From: Hyphomonas pacifica
GTDB taxonomy: Bacteria; Pseudomonadota; Alphaproteobacteria; Caulobacterales; Hyphomonadaceae
Length of the DNA stretch: 57,470 nt
Assembly (NCBI RefSeq): GCF_000682675.1
Contig: NZ_AWFA01000015.1
Coordinates: forward strand, 1 to 57,470
Direction of reading: 5' to 3'
Part shown: one piece after another, positions 9,224-18,880 of the stretch
Position numbering within the stretch: position 1 is the stretch's first letter
How the letters are laid out: each line of letters opens with the position of its first letter
Translations under genes and position numbers: made by a program
The notes under the pieces: model-generated
The model's input: only the letters and a program-made list of their open reading frames with translations
What the model was told of the DNA's origin: nothing
Database searches by the model: none

Positions 9224-9865
9224 ATGATCGATCCTGCACGCCTGTCTGCATATATTGCGTCGCGCATCTGCCATGATCTTGTCTCGCCGGTCTCCTCGGT
9301 GACCAATGCGCTCGACCTGCTAAATGATCCCGGCGACATGGAGATGAAGGCTCAGGCGCAGGCCTTGCTGGAGGATGGTGCCGAAAAGGCAGGGGCCCGC
9401 ATTCAGTATCTCCGCTATGCCTTTGGCTCCATCGGACTGAACTCTGGCGCGGCAGACATTCATGAAGCGCGCAAGATCACCGAGAATTTCGTCAAGAGCC
9501 ACCGGCCCAGCATCGAATTCGATATCCAGACAGACCATTTGAGCTTCTCTCATGTGCGCATGATGATGAACATGGTTCTGATGGCTGTGGATAGCCTGCC
9601 CCGTGGTGGCGTGATCAGCGTACGTATCCGCAACGAGGCGGGCGGTATGACCATCACGCTGACCTGCAAGGGAAAACGCGCAAAACTTCGCCTGGATACC
9701 CAAAAGGCGCTCACCAATGAGGAGCCGGAAGACGGTTGGCGTCCAGAGAACATTCAGCCGCTGTTCGCCAAGATGATCTGCGATGGCCTGGACGGTGAGC
9801 TAACGGCCAGCCAAGGAGATGAGACGGTCATTTTCATGGCTACAGGCATTCGCGCTGAAGGGTAA
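9224..9865 (+). CDS. chpT: Histidine phosphotransferase ChpT
   Basis: ChpT dimer passes phosphate from the hybrid kinase CckA to the response regulators CtrA and CpdR, the core of the alphaproteobacterial cell-cycle circuit. The N-terminal helix carries the phospho-accepting histidine in the motif RICHDLVSPVSS (H17 from the ATG at 9224). The remainder resembles a degenerate HATPase domain without convincing ATP-binding boxes, as known for ChpT. The frame is open from a TTG at 9212, but the ATG at 9224 gives the normal N-terminus. The length (213 aa) is normal. A response-regulator gene follows 89 nt downstream. High confidence. Confidence 0.92.
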   Translation: MIDPARLSAYIASRICHDLVSPVSSVTNALDLLNDPGDMEMKAQAQALLEDGAEKAGARIQYLRYAFGSIGLNSGAADIHEARKITENFVKSHRPSIEFDIQTDHLSFSHVRMMMNMVLMAVDSLPRGGVISVRIRNEAGGMTITLTCKGKRAKLRLDTQKALTNEEPEDGWRPENIQPLFAKMICDGLDGELTASQGDETVIFMATGIRAEG

Positions 9866-9954
9866 GCACGCGCAGCAAATTTACACTTTGGCAATAAATT
9901 CTTAACCGGCCTCAGCGAGCTTGCACGGTAGGACTATTGCGTACAGGGCACGCC

Positions 9955-10320
9955 ATGAAGACTTGTCTGATTGTTGATGACTCCCGCGTCGTGCGGAAGG
10001 TGGCTGCCCGTATCGTGCGGGATTTGCGGTTTGAGGTGATGGAAGCCGGTGACGGCGCAGAAGCGATGCGCATGTGCCGCGAGAACATGCCGGACGCTGT
10101 GCTGCTGGACTGGAACATGCCCGTCATGAACGGGCTGGACTTTCTGCGCTCCCTGCGCCGGGAAGAGGGGGGCGCGCGGCCCCTCGTCGTCTTCTGCTCC
10201 ATCGAGAATGATGCAGAGCATATTAATGAAGCGCTGCGGTGCGGCGCTGACGAATTCATCATGAAGCCTTTTGATGCCGATATTCTGGAAAGCAAATTCG
10301 CAGAAGTCGGGCTGGTCTGA
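9955..10320 (+). CDS. Single-domain response regulator (CheY-like)
   Basis: Receiver domain alone (121 aa). It has the acidic pair (IVDDSR), the phosphorylatable aspartate in LLDWNMPVMNG, the switch serine in VVFCSI and the conserved lysine in IMKPFD, so it should be phosphorylated but has no output domain. An upstream TTG at 9937 is also open, but the ATG at 9955 starts exactly at the receiver fold. It lies between chpT and cheR. It might serve motility, or act as a phosphate sink or effector linked to ChpT. It is not an obvious CpdR. Placement next to a phosphotransferase gene makes ChpT a candidate partner, which is inference only. Confidence 0.9.
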   Translation: MKTCLIVDDSRVVRKVAARIVRDLRFEVMEAGDGAEAMRMCRENMPDAVLLDWNMPVMNGLDFLRSLRREEGGARPLVVFCSIENDAEHINEALRCGADEFIMKPFDADILESKFAEVGLV

Positions 10321-10344
10321 AGTCTTTCTTAATAAAACGTCCCC

Positions 10345-11229
10345 ATGAGTAAACCTTTGGGGCAGAATGTCCGGTCGGAGTGGTTGATGCAGGAAGAGGT
10401 CTTCAACGAATTGGCAGATCTGGCGCTGAAAAGCTCTGGTCAGGCAATTCCGAAATCCAAATCCTATCTGATTGAGGCCCGCCTTGCGCCCATCGCGCGG
10501 CGTGAAGGCTTTGGTTCCATGGCGGATCTGGTGCACTGCCTGAAATCGCGCGCCAACCCGATCTTTGCGGCAGAGATTGCCGCCGCTCTTGTCTCCAAGG
10601 ACACCTGGTTCTTCCGGGATCGTGACTGCCTGCAGCGCATCGTTGAAGATGTGCTGCCCAAGCGCCTGAAAGCTTCCAATACGGGCCGTCTGAAAGTCTG
10701 GTGCGCCGGTGGCAGCACAGGACAGGAAGCCTATTCCCTAGCCATCCTCCTGGCAGACGAGATGCCGCCAGCGCTGCGCGGTGCCAAGATCGACATTCTC
10801 TCGACAGACATCTGCAAAGTGGTGACAGAGAAGGCGCGAATTGGCCGCTTCGGCCATTATGAAGTTCAGCGTGGCCTCTCCATTCGCCGACTGATCAAGC
10901 ATTTCACGCGTCTGGAAACCGGCCAGTGGGAGATTTCCGAGGATCTCCGCTCGCGCGTCAGCTTTCGCCAGCACAATTTGCTCGAAAGCGCGGGTGGTCT
11001 GGGCAAGTTTGATGTCATTCTGTGCCGCAACGTGCTGCCCAGCATGGCGAAACCGGCCCGCAAGCGCGTGGTTGAGAGCCTTGCTGAACAGATGATGCCG
11101 GGCGCCATGCTGCTGCTTGGCAGTGGGGAAAACCTGATCGGCATCACCGACAAGCTGGAGCCTGCGCGAGACTTCCGCGGCGGCTGGGTTGCCGCCGGAA
11201 CCGCCAATGCCGAGGCCTCTGCAGCCTGA
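10345..11229 (+). CDS. cheR: CheR-type protein-glutamate O-methyltransferase
   Basis: SAM-dependent methyltransferase expected to methylate glutamates on chemoreceptors. An N-terminal helical domain with the typical KDTWFFRD motif is followed by the SAM-binding loop CAGGSTGQEAYS (canonical CheR has CSTGEEPYS). Next come the acidic SAM-contact DILSTDI and the motif CRNVLPSM, where most CheR proteins have NVxIYF. Length 294 aa is normal. No cheA, cheW, cheB or receptor gene is present here, so this is an isolated member. The ATG at 10345 lacks a good ribosome-binding site, and the in-frame ATG at 10387 is an alternative. Confidence 0.87.
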   Translation: MSKPLGQNVRSEWLMQEEVFNELADLALKSSGQAIPKSKSYLIEARLAPIARREGFGSMADLVHCLKSRANPIFAAEIAAALVSKDTWFFRDRDCLQRIVEDVLPKRLKASNTGRLKVWCAGGSTGQEAYSLAILLADEMPPALRGAKIDILSTDICKVVTEKARIGRFGHYEVQRGLSIRRLIKHFTRLETGQWEISEDLRSRVSFRQHNLLESAGGLGKFDVILCRNVLPSMAKPARKRVVESLAEQMMPGAMLLLGSGENLIGITDKLEPARDFRGGWVAAGTANAEASAA

Positions 11230-11281
11230 TCCCTCGCAATTTGGCGCATCTCGCGCTATATGCTTGCCTTTCCTGAAACTG

Positions 11282-11306
11282 CTCCGGGCCTTGAACCCGG
11301 TTGGAG
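11282..11306 (+). promoter_or_regulatory. Hairpin overlapping the mnmA ribosome-binding site
   Basis: CTCCGGG at 11282-11288 can pair with CCCGG at 11296-11300 or, in an alternative register, CTCC can pair with GGAG at 11303-11306. That GGAG is the Shine-Dalgarno sequence of mnmA, 6 nt before its ATG at 11313. The structure could reduce translation of mnmA. It is short and may be fortuitous. Confidence 0.3.
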
Positions 11307-11312
11307 TGAGAC

Positions 11313-12497
11313 ATGACTTATGAATTACCACCGGCCTGGGATGGCCGTGTGAACTCTCTTGGATTTGCCAAACCGCCTGCTGAAACGCGGGTCGTCGCCG
11401 CCATGTCGGGCGGGGTCGACAGCTCCGTTGTGGCCGCGCTGCTGAAGGCACAGGGCTATGATGTCATCGGCATCACGCTGCAACTCTACGATCATGGCGC
11501 CGCCATCGAGAAGAAAGGGGCCTGTTGCGCCGGGCAGGACATCCATGATGCCCGAAATGTCTCGGATCAGATCGGCATCCCGCATTACGTGCTGGACTAT
11601 GAATCGAAGTTCCGCGAACAGGTGATGGAAGATTTTGCCGACACCTATCTTGCCGGCTCGACACCGATCCCGTGCATACGCTGCAATCAGACGGTCAAAT
11701 TCTCGGATCTCCTGAAAACCGCGAAGGATCTCGGGGCGGACTGCCTTGCGACCGGCCACTACATCCGCCGCGAGGAAGGGGAGGCCGGGGCCGAACTGCA
11801 CCGCGCCGCCGATGCGAGCCGGGACCAGTCCTATTTCCTGTTTGCGACGACGACGGAGCAGCTGGACTATCTGCGTTTCCCGCTGGGCGGCATGCCGAAG
11901 ACTGAGGTGCGTGAACTGGCGGAGCATTTCAACCTGCCTGTGGCCTCCAAGCCGGACAGTCAGGACATCTGCTTCGTGCCGACTGGTTCTTACGCCAATG
12001 TGGTGGAGAAACTGCGTCCGGGTTCAGGTCGCGGCGGTGAGATCGTGCATCTCGATGGTCGCGTGCTGGGCGAGCATAATGGCGTCATTCACTACACGAT
12101 CGGTCAGCGCCGGGGGCTCGGTGTGGCCACGGGTGACCCCCTCTTCGTGGTCAAGATTGATGCGCCGAACCGGCGGGTCATTGTCGGCCCGCGGGAGGCA
12201 TTGATGACGTCCGGCTTGCTGCTGGAAGAGCTGAACTGGATTGGCAATGGTTCCCTTGAAGAGGCCGCCAATGCGGGCGCGCCTGTACTCGTCCGTGTCC
12301 GGTCTACGCGCCCACCAGTTCCGGCAAAGCTTGGCTGGAGCGATGACGTGCCGGTCATCTGGTTTGATGAGCCGGAAGAGGGTGTCGCGCGCGGTCAGGC
12401 CGCTGTGATGTATGATCCGGAAGGTAGCACGCGCATTCTGGGCGGTGGCTTCATCCTGAAAGCCATACCCGCAGATGAACGCGTGGTGGCTGCGTGA
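11313..12497 (+). CDS. mnmA: tRNA-specific 2-thiouridylase MnmA
   Basis: Makes 2-thiouridine at the wobble position 34 of tRNAs for Lys, Glu and Gln, using ATP and sulfur passed from IscS. The PP-loop motif SGGVDSS follows a short N-terminal extension. The conserved nucleophile block PCIRCNQ and the second catalytic cysteine in QDICFVP are both present, as are the GQRRGLG motif and the C-terminal beta domain. Length 394 aa is at the upper end for the family, owing to about 25 extra N-terminal residues. The downstream kinase-like gene begins 4 nt after its stop. Very secure. Confidence 0.96.
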   Translation: MTYELPPAWDGRVNSLGFAKPPAETRVVAAMSGGVDSSVVAALLKAQGYDVIGITLQLYDHGAAIEKKGACCAGQDIHDARNVSDQIGIPHYVLDYESKFREQVMEDFADTYLAGSTPIPCIRCNQTVKFSDLLKTAKDLGADCLATGHYIRREEGEAGAELHRAADASRDQSYFLFATTTEQLDYLRFPLGGMPKTEVRELAEHFNLPVASKPDSQDICFVPTGSYANVVEKLRPGSGRGGEIVHLDGRVLGEHNGVIHYTIGQRRGLGVATGDPLFVVKIDAPNRRVIVGPREALMTSGLLLEELNWIGNGSLEEAANAGAPVLVRVRSTRPPVPAKLGWSDDVPVIWFDEPEEGVARGQAAVMYDPEGSTRILGGGFILKAIPADERVVAA

Positions 12498-12501
12498 CCG
12501 C

Positions 12502-13056
12502 ATGGCAATTGTCATTATCCTGAATGGGACAACAAGCGCGGGCAAGACCTCTCTGGCTCACGCCCTTCAGGATGTGACATCCCAGCCATTCCTGCATGTG
12601 CGAATGGATGACTTTCTTACCATGCAGCCGCGCCGTCTGGACAACCACCCTGAGGGCTTTGTCTTTGAGCGGGTTGAAGGCGCGGGGCCGCCAGAAGTTT
12701 CAATCAAGACAGGGCTTTACGGCGCGAAGCTGATGTCGGGCATGCGCCAGGCCGTGGCCGCCATGGCAGACAGCGATCTTAACATGATCGTGGATGATGT
12801 GTGGCTGAGGGAAGGCGCGGAGCAAGCCGACTATATCCGTCTGCTGAGCAAGCATCAGGTCTTCTTTGTCGGTGTCAACGCGCCTCTGGCCATTCTGGAG
12901 CAGCGGGAACTCGCGCGGGGTGACCGGGACATCGGACAGGCCCGCTGGCAGTACGGGCGCGTGCATGTCGGCGCAACCTACGACCTGAAGATCGACACGG
13001 GCGAAATGACGCCGCAGCAGGCCGCCTTGAAAATCCAGGAAGCTTTCAGCCTTTAA
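12502..13056 (+). CDS. Chloramphenicol-phosphotransferase-like P-loop kinase
   Basis: Small P-loop kinase of the CPT type (184 aa). Walker A is NGTTSAGKTS at residues 8-17. The aspartate in HVRMDDFL lies where the Streptomyces enzyme has its catalytic base. RARGDRD-like arginine pairs (ELARGDRDIGQAR) fit the lid. The characterised enzyme phosphorylates chloramphenicol, but most relatives in non-producers have no known substrate, so I do not claim antibiotic resistance. The ATG at 12502 is 4 nt after the mnmA stop, giving likely translational coupling. A longer frame opening at 12475 inside mnmA is less likely. Confidence 0.8.
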   Translation: MAIVIILNGTTSAGKTSLAHALQDVTSQPFLHVRMDDFLTMQPRRLDNHPEGFVFERVEGAGPPEVSIKTGLYGAKLMSGMRQAVAAMADSDLNMIVDDVWLREGAEQADYIRLLSKHQVFFVGVNAPLAILEQRELARGDRDIGQARWQYGRVHVGATYDLKIDTGEMTPQQAALKIQEAFSL

Positions 13057-13060
13057 CGGC

Positions 13061-13795
13061 TTAGTCCACCATGCCCAGCGCCATGCCGCGCAGCGCAGCC
13101 GACACGCGATCATTCACATCCAGCTTTTGGAAGCAGCGCCTTATATAGGTCTCCACCGTATTGCGGGAGAGGCGCGTGGACTCCGCAATCTGCGCATTCG
13201 TCTGCCCCCGTACAATCCAGTACAGGATCTCTCTTTCCCGAGAGGAAAGATTGGTGCCTTTGGGCAGATCCTTCAGTAGCAATTCACAATAGGCCAGATG
13301 TCCCATCTGACAGGCGGCCTGCAATTCCAGCACTTCATCGTCCGACGGTATCGGATTGCCGCGACCGAAGCCGAGCGCGCAATATCCGTTTCGTTGCGCG
13401 GGGCCAAATACCGGAACGCTGAGGCCTTCGCCCAGCTGCTCCTGACTGACCATGATGATATAGCTGCGCTCCTCATCAGTCAGGTCCGAAAAGTGCTGTA
13501 CTTCGTTCCAGAAATAGGGGCGGATAAAGCCTTGTGCGCGCCGGGCCAATGGATCGTTTTGGTAAAGGCGCTTGCGCAGATAGGTGCGTCGCCATTCTTC
13601 CGGATAGCCAAACTCTGCAATGCGGATCTGGCCATTGAAATCCCGGGCACCGACGGGCGGGAAATGCATATAGCTGGCCATCTTTACAGAGGTCGTCTTG
13701 TAATACGTCACAGCCGTATGGCGCAGCTCTTCAAGACTTTCTGCCTTTCGGCAGCCGCCGAAATATGCGCGAAGTGACTCCATGCTTCTTGCCAT
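13061..13795 (-). CDS. LuxR-family regulator with autoinducer-binding domain (LuxR solo)
   Basis: Transcription factor with an N-terminal autoinducer-binding fold and a C-terminal GerE/LuxR helix-turn-helix (LSSREREILYWIVRGQ, then NAQIAESTRLSRNTVETYI). Residues typical of acyl-homoserine-lactone pockets can be matched: WRRTYLRKRLYQNDPLARR (W, Y, D), YFWNEV (W) and GEGLSVPV (G). The ATG at 13795 has a GGGGG stretch 8 nt upstream; a GTG at 13810 is also open. No luxI-like synthase gene occurs in this window, so it is a candidate solo that senses foreign or distant signals. It converges with the kinase gene, 4 nt apart. Confidence 0.88.
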   Translation of the reverse strand: MARSMESLRAYFGGCRKAESLEELRHTAVTYYKTTSVKMASYMHFPPVGARDFNGQIRIAEFGYPEEWRRTYLRKRLYQNDPLARRAQGFIRPYFWNEVQHFSDLTDEERSYIIMVSQEQLGEGLSVPVFGPAQRNGYCALGFGRGNPIPSDDEVLELQAACQMGHLAYCELLLKDLPKGTNLSSREREILYWIVRGQTNAQIAESTRLSRNTVETYIRRCFQKLDVNDRVSAALRGMALGMVD

Positions 13796-13867
13796 CAAAA
13801 CAGCCCCCACCTGACTGATGAGCCATATTAGGCCTCAAACAGGCCGGCAATGCAATCGAAGATCAGG

Positions 13868-14947
13868 TCAGCTCAACCAATCCGGCGCGGCTACCTTGGT
13901 TTCGTCGCCGCCCATTTCCGGCTGGGGATATTGCTGCAACAGCTTTTTCACGATGGCATCGGCCACCTTGTCGGCCTCCCGCAGGGCAGGGTAGCTCCAG
14001 GTTTCCAGCGTGCCGCCGAACCAGCGCGCAGCGCCGTGATCGATCAGGCTCTGGTGCAGCTTGTCGAACTTTTTCGAGCGGCCTTCCAGCCGGGCAATAT
14101 GGATCGGCAGATCGTGCCAGGCGGCATCGGATAGCATATTGGCGCTATCTTCTGTGACGATGGCGCAATCGGAAAAGATCAGCCAAGCCAGATAGGGATT
14201 GTCGCCGTCTTCAGGACCCGACCAGAAGCGCGCGCCGATTTCATCCGCCATCGCACGGAACTTCGCGACGATCGGTACAGGCGTGCGGCGCGATGTGGTG
14301 ATCCGCAAACGCCAGCCCTGGCCTGCCAGAACGCGCAATTGAGACTCCAGCCGCTCTGCAGCAGCATCTGTAAATGTATGTGCACGGGAGTTCCCGCCCA
14401 GAATGACAATTGCGCTCTTGCCGCGTTCATCGGCCAGGTCTGCGAAAGACTGGCCGGCATCCTCGATCAGGTCCGGTGCGAAATAGGAGGGCGAGCCAAC
14501 GGTCTGGATGACATTTTCGCCTTCCACCTCGTCATGTTTCGGCGTGACCAGAAGGTCGAAATTCTCCGGCGGAATGCGCGGGTCCAGGATCTGCACGGTC
14601 AGCGTCTTGCCGCCAGACAGTTCACGTATGGCACGCGTCAGCGGGGCGGAGCGGCGGCCTGCCGCGATCCAGACATTCGGCCAGGGCGGCGTCAGCAGGG
14701 CGCGCTGGTCCTTTGGTAGGGAGGAGAGGGGAGATGGCCATTTGTCTGCCGGCAGCCAGGTCCAGGGCGCGCGCGGGGTCAGCACCAGCGGTTCTGACCG
14801 GTGGCCTTCGCCCGGAATGTGCGCAATCTGTATCCAGCGGCGTGTTTCGCCCAGTGCCTGAAGCACTGCGCGCACCTGCGCGGCGTTACCTGCGCGGCCG
14901 TCTGAGGCCGCCCAGACGGATGGTCCGAGCGACCCCGCCTTCGCCAT
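13868..14947 (-). CDS. ELM1/GtrOC1 family protein (mitochondrial fission ELM1-like)
   Basis: 359-residue protein of the ELM1 family (PF06258), widespread in alphaproteobacteria. The plant homologue ELM1 recruits a dynamin to mitochondria. The fold resembles GT-B glycosyltransferases, and the bacterial role is unknown. Family signs are the N-terminal VWAASDGRAGN, a central VTPKHDEVEG, ILGGNSRAHTF, and a C-terminal TEDSANMLSDA block like nucleotide-sugar sites. There is no signal peptide. The ATG (14945-14947) directly abuts the greA stop codon (14948-14950) with no spacer, so translation probably continues from greA. Family call good; function unassigned. Confidence 0.85.
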   Translation of the reverse strand: MAKAGSLGPSVWAASDGRAGNAAQVRAVLQALGETRRWIQIAHIPGEGHRSEPLVLTPRAPWTWLPADKWPSPLSSLPKDQRALLTPPWPNVWIAAGRRSAPLTRAIRELSGGKTLTVQILDPRIPPENFDLLVTPKHDEVEGENVIQTVGSPSYFAPDLIEDAGQSFADLADERGKSAIVILGGNSRAHTFTDAAAERLESQLRVLAGQGWRLRITTSRRTPVPIVAKFRAMADEIGARFWSGPEDGDNPYLAWLIFSDCAIVTEDSANMLSDAAWHDLPIHIARLEGRSKKFDKLHQSLIDHGAARWFGGTLETWSYPALREADKVADAIVKKLLQQYPQPEMGGDETKVAAPDWLS

Positions 14948-15421
14948 TTATTTGTACTCGACTTTGGCGATTTCGTATGCCCGGGCCCCCGATGGTGCGG
15001 CTACTTCGGCTTCGTCGCCTTCTTCCTTGCCGATCAGGGCACGGGCAATCGGTGAGGTGATGGAAATCTTTCCATCCTTCACATTGGCTTCGTCTTCGCC
15101 CACGATCCTGTAGGTGCTCTCATCTTCCGTATCGACATCAATCAAAGTCACGGTTGCACCAAAGCGGATTTTTGAGCCTGTCAGCTTGCTGACATCAATG
15201 ACATCGGCTCGGGCCAGTTTGTCGTCGATCTCGGCAATGCGGCCTTCGATGAAGCTCTGCTTCTCTTTTGCGGCGTGGTACTCGGCATTTTCCGAAAGGT
15301 CACCATGCGCGCGTGCTTCAGAAATCGCCGCAATGATATTGGGGCGTTCGATGGATTTCAGCGTTTTCAGTTCTGCCTGAAGCGCAGCATGGCCTTCTGC
15401 GGTCATGGGAATGCGTTCCAT
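14948..15421 (-). CDS. greA: Transcription elongation factor GreA
   Basis: Binds the secondary channel of RNA polymerase and triggers cleavage of backtracked transcripts. It has the N-terminal coiled coil with the acidic tip ([15 protein letters not shown]) and the C-terminal FKBP-like domain ([18 protein letters not shown]). The open frame begins at 15448, but the ATG at 15421 has GAGGTG 6 nt upstream and gives the normal 157 residues. It lies 69 nt after carB on the same strand and is followed without spacing by the ELM1-type gene. Confidence 0.96.
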   Translation of the reverse strand: MERIPMTAEGHAALQAELKTLKSIERPNIIAAISEARAHGDLSENAEYHAAKEKQSFIEGRIAEIDDKLARADVIDVSKLTGSKIRFGATVTLIDVDTEDESTYRIVGEDEANVKDGKISITSPIARALIGKEEGDEAEVAAPSGARAYEIAKVEYK

Positions 15422-15490
15422 GGATGTCACCTCTATAGTTGGCGGCAAAAATCGTTGTCTTAAATATGAAGGGCGTCAAGTGGGGCGCGT

Positions 15491-18400
15491 TCAGGCCGAT
15501 TGCAAGGCGCGAACCGAGATTTCCCGGGCTTTCATACTCGCAATAGCCTGCACCGAAGCGATCGAAGCTGCAAGAGTGGTGAAGTACGGAATTTTCCGGT
15601 TCACCGCTGTACGACGGATCGAGGCGGAATCTGCAATGGATGCAGCACCTTCGGTGGTATTGAACACAAGCTGGATGTCGCCATTGATCATGGCGTCGAC
15701 AATATGGGGCTGTCCTTCAAGCACTTTATTGATGCGCGTAACGGTCAAACCCTCGCCTTCCAGGAAACTTGCCGTGCCGCTGGTCGCAACGATGGAAAAG
15801 CCCATCTCGGACAGGTTTCTTATCGCTTCGATGATGCCCTTTTTGTCGGAATCCTTCACGGAAACGAACACGGTGCCTGATTCGGGCAGGTGAACGCCGC
15901 CGGCCAGTTGGCTCTTCAGGAAGGCCATGCCGAAATCATCATCCCAGCCCATGACTTCGCCTGTGGATCTCATTTCCGGACCCAGCTGTGGGTCGACACC
16001 CGGGAAGCGGGCAAACGGGAACACGGCTTCCTTCACCGCCACGCGGCGCGGATTGGCATTGGTCAGGTCAAATTCCGGCAGCAGGCGGCCGGCCATTATT
16101 TTTGCGGCGATGCTGGCAATCGGGGCGCCGACCGCCTTGGCCACGAACGGCACGGTACGGCTGGCACGCGGATTGGCTTCCAGCACATAGATCTCGTCAT
16201 CCTTCACCGCGAACTGGATGTTGATCAGGCCACGCACCTGCAGGGCCTTGGCCAGGGCGATGGTCTGGTCCTTAAGGCGGCGCTGCAGGCTTTCAGACAG
16301 CGTGTAGGGGGGCAGGGCGCAGGCGGAGTCGCCAGAGTGCACGCCTGCCTCTTCGATGTGCTCCATGATGCCCGCGACATGTACGGTCTCGCCGTCGCAC
16401 AGCGCGTCGACATCCACCTCGATCGCATCGGAGAGGTAGCGGTCGATGAACAAGGAAGCATCGCCGGAAACCTGCAGGGCTTCCGCCGCGAATTTGCGCA
16501 GGTCTGCATCATCGCGCGCGATTTCCATGGCGCGGCCGCCCAGCACAAAGGACGGGCGTAGCATGACCGGATAGCCGATCTCGTTGGCCTTCACCTGGGC
16601 TTCATCCACACTGCGCGCCGTGCGGGACGGGGCCTGCTGGATGTTCAGCTTGTCGAGCAGGGCCGCGAATTGCTCACGGTCTTCCGCCAAGTCGATGGAG
16701 GCCGGGCTTGTGCCCAGGATCGGAATGTTCTCTGCATCCAGAGTGCTTGCAAGCTTCAGCGGTGTCTGCCCGCCAAACTGCACGATCACGCCTTGCAGCG
16801 TGCCAACGGATTGTTCCTTGTGGATGATCTCCAGAACATGCTCATCGGTCAGCGGCTCGAAATAGAGGCGATCCGATGTGTCATAGTCCGTAGAAACTGT
16901 TTCCGGATTGCAATTGACCATGATGGATTCAACGCCAAGGTCTTCCATGGCAAAGGCCGCATGGCAGCAGCAATAGTCGAACTCGATGCCCTGGCCAATC
17001 CGGTTCGGGCCACCGCCCAGGATCATCGCCTTGTTGCGGGTAGAGGGCAGGGCTTCGCAGTCTGCCTCTTCCTGGCCAAAGGCCGGTTGTTCATAGGTGG
17101 AGTAGAGATAAGGCGTCTTCGCCGCAAACTCTGCCGCGCACGTATCAATGCGCTTGTAGACCGGGCGCACATTCAGGGAGTGGCGATACCCGCGCACCCA
17201 GCCTTCGCTCTGGCCCACCAAGGCGCCGAGGCGCTTATCGGAGAAACCGAGGGATTTGAGGTGCACCATGCCAGCCTTGTCTTTCGGCAGGCCACTCTTG
17301 CGCACGTCTGCCTCGACCGCCATCAGTTCGGCAATCTGGCGCAGGAACCATTTGTCGATAGAGGTGATCTGGTAAACTTCGTCCACGTTCAGCCCCTGCC
17401 GCAGCGCCTGTGCGACAACACGCAAACGGTCAGGTGAGGGAACACCCAGCGCCGTGCGCAGGTCGGCTTCCGTCTCGAATGCAATCTCGTCGAGGCCGCA
17501 CAGGCCTGTTTCGAGAGAGCAGAGCGCCTTCTGAAGGCTTTCCTGGAAGTTCCTGCCGATGGCCATCGCTTCGCCAACAGATTTCATCGCCGTGGTCAGC
17601 ACGGGCTCGGCGCCTTTGTACTTCTCAAAGGCAAAGCGCGGGATCTTCGTCACGACATAATCAATGGTCGGCTCGAAGGAGGCTGGCGTCACGCCCGTAA
17701 TGTCATTGTCCAGCTCGTCCAGCGTGAAGCCGACGGCCAGTTTCGCGGCGATCTTGGCAATCGGGAAGCCGGTCGCCTTGGAGGCCAGCGCGGATGACCG
17801 AGAGACGCGCGGGTTCATCTCGATGACGACCAGACGGCCATCTTTCGGGTTCACGGCAAATTGCACATTGGAACCGCCGGTCTCGACGCCAATCTCGCGC
17901 AGCACGGCGAGAGAGGCATTCCGCATGATCTGATATTCCTTGTCGGTCAGCGTCAGGGCTGGCGCGACAGTGATGGAGTCCCCGGTATGGACGCCCATCG
18001 GGTCAATATTCTCAATAGAGCAGATGATGATCGCATTGTCCGCCTTGTCGCGAACAACTTCCATCTCATACTCTTTCCAGCCCAGCAGGCTCTCATCCAC
18101 CAGGATCTGCGCCATCGGAGAAGCCGCGAGACCAGACCGGCAGATCTCTTCATATTCCTGAACATTATAGGCCACACCGCCGCCCGTGCCGCCAAGCGTG
18201 AAGGCCGGGCGGATGATAGCGGGCAAGCCCACTTCGTCCAGTGCTTCCATGGCGCGCTTCAGGCCTTCGATCCGGTCGTATTGGCCGTTCTCTTTCTTGG
18301 GGGAGGCGATGATCGCCGCGCGCGGGTTTTCCAGGCCGATGCGGTCCATGGCTTCCCGGAACAGCTTGCGGTCTTCGGCCATCTCGATGGCTTCGGCGCG

Positions 18401-18754
18401 CGCTCCGATCAGTTCAACGCCGTGCTTTTCCAGAATGCCGGCATAGTGCATGTCCAGCGCGCAGTTCAGCGCGGTCTGGCCGCCCATGGTCGGCAGCAGG
18501 GCATCGGGCTTTTCGATCTCGATGATCTTTTCGACGATTTCGGGAAGGATCGGTTCGATATAGGTGGCATCGGCAAGTTCAGGATCGGTCATGATCGTCG
18601 CCGGGTTGGAGTTCACCAGGATGACCCGGTATCCCTCACTTTTCAGCGCCTTGACGGCCTGAACCCCTGAATAGTCGAACTCACAGGCCTGGCCGATAAT
18701 GATCGGACCAGCACCGATGACCAGGATGGAGCTGATATCGGTGCGCTTAGGCAT
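15491..18754 (-). CDS. carB: Carbamoyl-phosphate synthase large subunit
   Basis: Uses bicarbonate, ammonia from the CarA subunit and two ATP to make carbamoyl phosphate for pyrimidine and arginine synthesis. The 1087 residues show the internal duplication of the family. The first ATP-grasp half carries [19 protein letters not shown], the oligomerisation domain follows, and the second half carries [17 protein letters not shown]. The C-terminal MGS-like allosteric domain contains [19 protein letters not shown] lies 10 nt before the ATG at 18754. carA is not in this window. Downstream genes greA and the ELM1-type gene probably share its transcript. Confidence 0.97.
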   Translation of the reverse strand: MPKRTDISSILVIGAGPIIIGQACEFDYSGVQAVKALKSEGYRVILVNSNPATIMTDPELADATYIEPILPEIVEKIIEIEKPDALLPTMGGQTALNCALDMHYAGILEKHGVELIGARAEAIEMAEDRKLFREAMDRIGLENPRAAIIASPKKENGQYDRIEGLKRAMEALDEVGLPAIIRPAFTLGGTGGGVAYNVQEYEEICRSGLAASPMAQILVDESLLGWKEYEMEVVRDKADNAIIICSIENIDPMGVHTGDSITVAPALTLTDKEYQIMRNASLAVLREIGVETGGSNVQFAVNPKDGRLVVIEMNPRVSRSSALASKATGFPIAKIAAKLAVGFTLDELDNDITGVTPASFEPTIDYVVTKIPRFAFEKYKGAEPVLTTAMKSVGEAMAIGRNFQESLQKALCSLETGLCGLDEIAFETEADLRTALGVPSPDRLRVVAQALRQGLNVDEVYQITSIDKWFLRQIAELMAVEADVRKSGLPKDKAGMVHLKSLGFSDKRLGALVGQSEGWVRGYRHSLNVRPVYKRIDTCAAEFAAKTPYLYSTYEQPAFGQEEADCEALPSTRNKAMILGGGPNRIGQGIEFDYCCCHAAFAMEDLGVESIMVNCNPETVSTDYDTSDRLYFEPLTDEHVLEIIHKEQSVGTLQGVIVQFGGQTPLKLASTLDAENIPILGTSPASIDLAEDREQFAALLDKLNIQQAPSRTARSVDEAQVKANEIGYPVMLRPSFVLGGRAMEIARDDADLRKFAAEALQVSGDASLFIDRYLSDAIEVDVDALCDGETVHVAGIMEHIEEAGVHSGDSACALPPYTLSESLQRRLKDQTIALAKALQVRGLINIQFAVKDDEIYVLEANPRASRTVPFVAKAVGAPIASIAAKIMAGRLLPEFDLTNANPRRVAVKEAVFPFARFPGVDPQLGPEMRSTGEVMGWDDDFGMAFLKSQLAGGVHLPESGTVFVSVKDSDKKGIIEAIRNLSEMGFSIVATSGTASFLEGEGLTVTRINKVLEGQPHIVDAMINGDIQLVFNTTEGAASIADSASIRRTAVNRKIPYFTTLAASIASVQAIASMKAREISVRALQSA

Positions 18755-18880
18755 GTTAAATTACTCCTACCGGCCAAACGGCTGCCTCATAGCTGGGAGT
18801 CGGGGGGCGGGGCAAGGCCAAACGGGACGATTATGGACATTTGCTGTAGTCTATTTGCAGTACGTCCGGCTTGGCCCTGT

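Noticed and set aside
9880..9915. Possible CtrA site or promoter upstream of the response-regulator gene
   Set aside because: Only one good half site (TTAAC) is present; the other half at the right distance matches two of four bases.
12502..13056. Antibiotic-resistance gene (chloramphenicol phosphotransferase)
   Set aside because: Only the fold is supported. Linkage with mnmA and the absence of other resistance genes make a housekeeping role more likely.
13831..13845. Terminator after the ELM1-type gene (GGCCT/AGGCC)
   Set aside because: The stem has five pairs and the following bases (TAATAT) are not a convincing U-tract.
15890..18670. Several long plus-strand frames opposite carB
   Set aside because: carB is complete and highly conserved on the minus strand. 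These frames are antisense artefacts of high GC.
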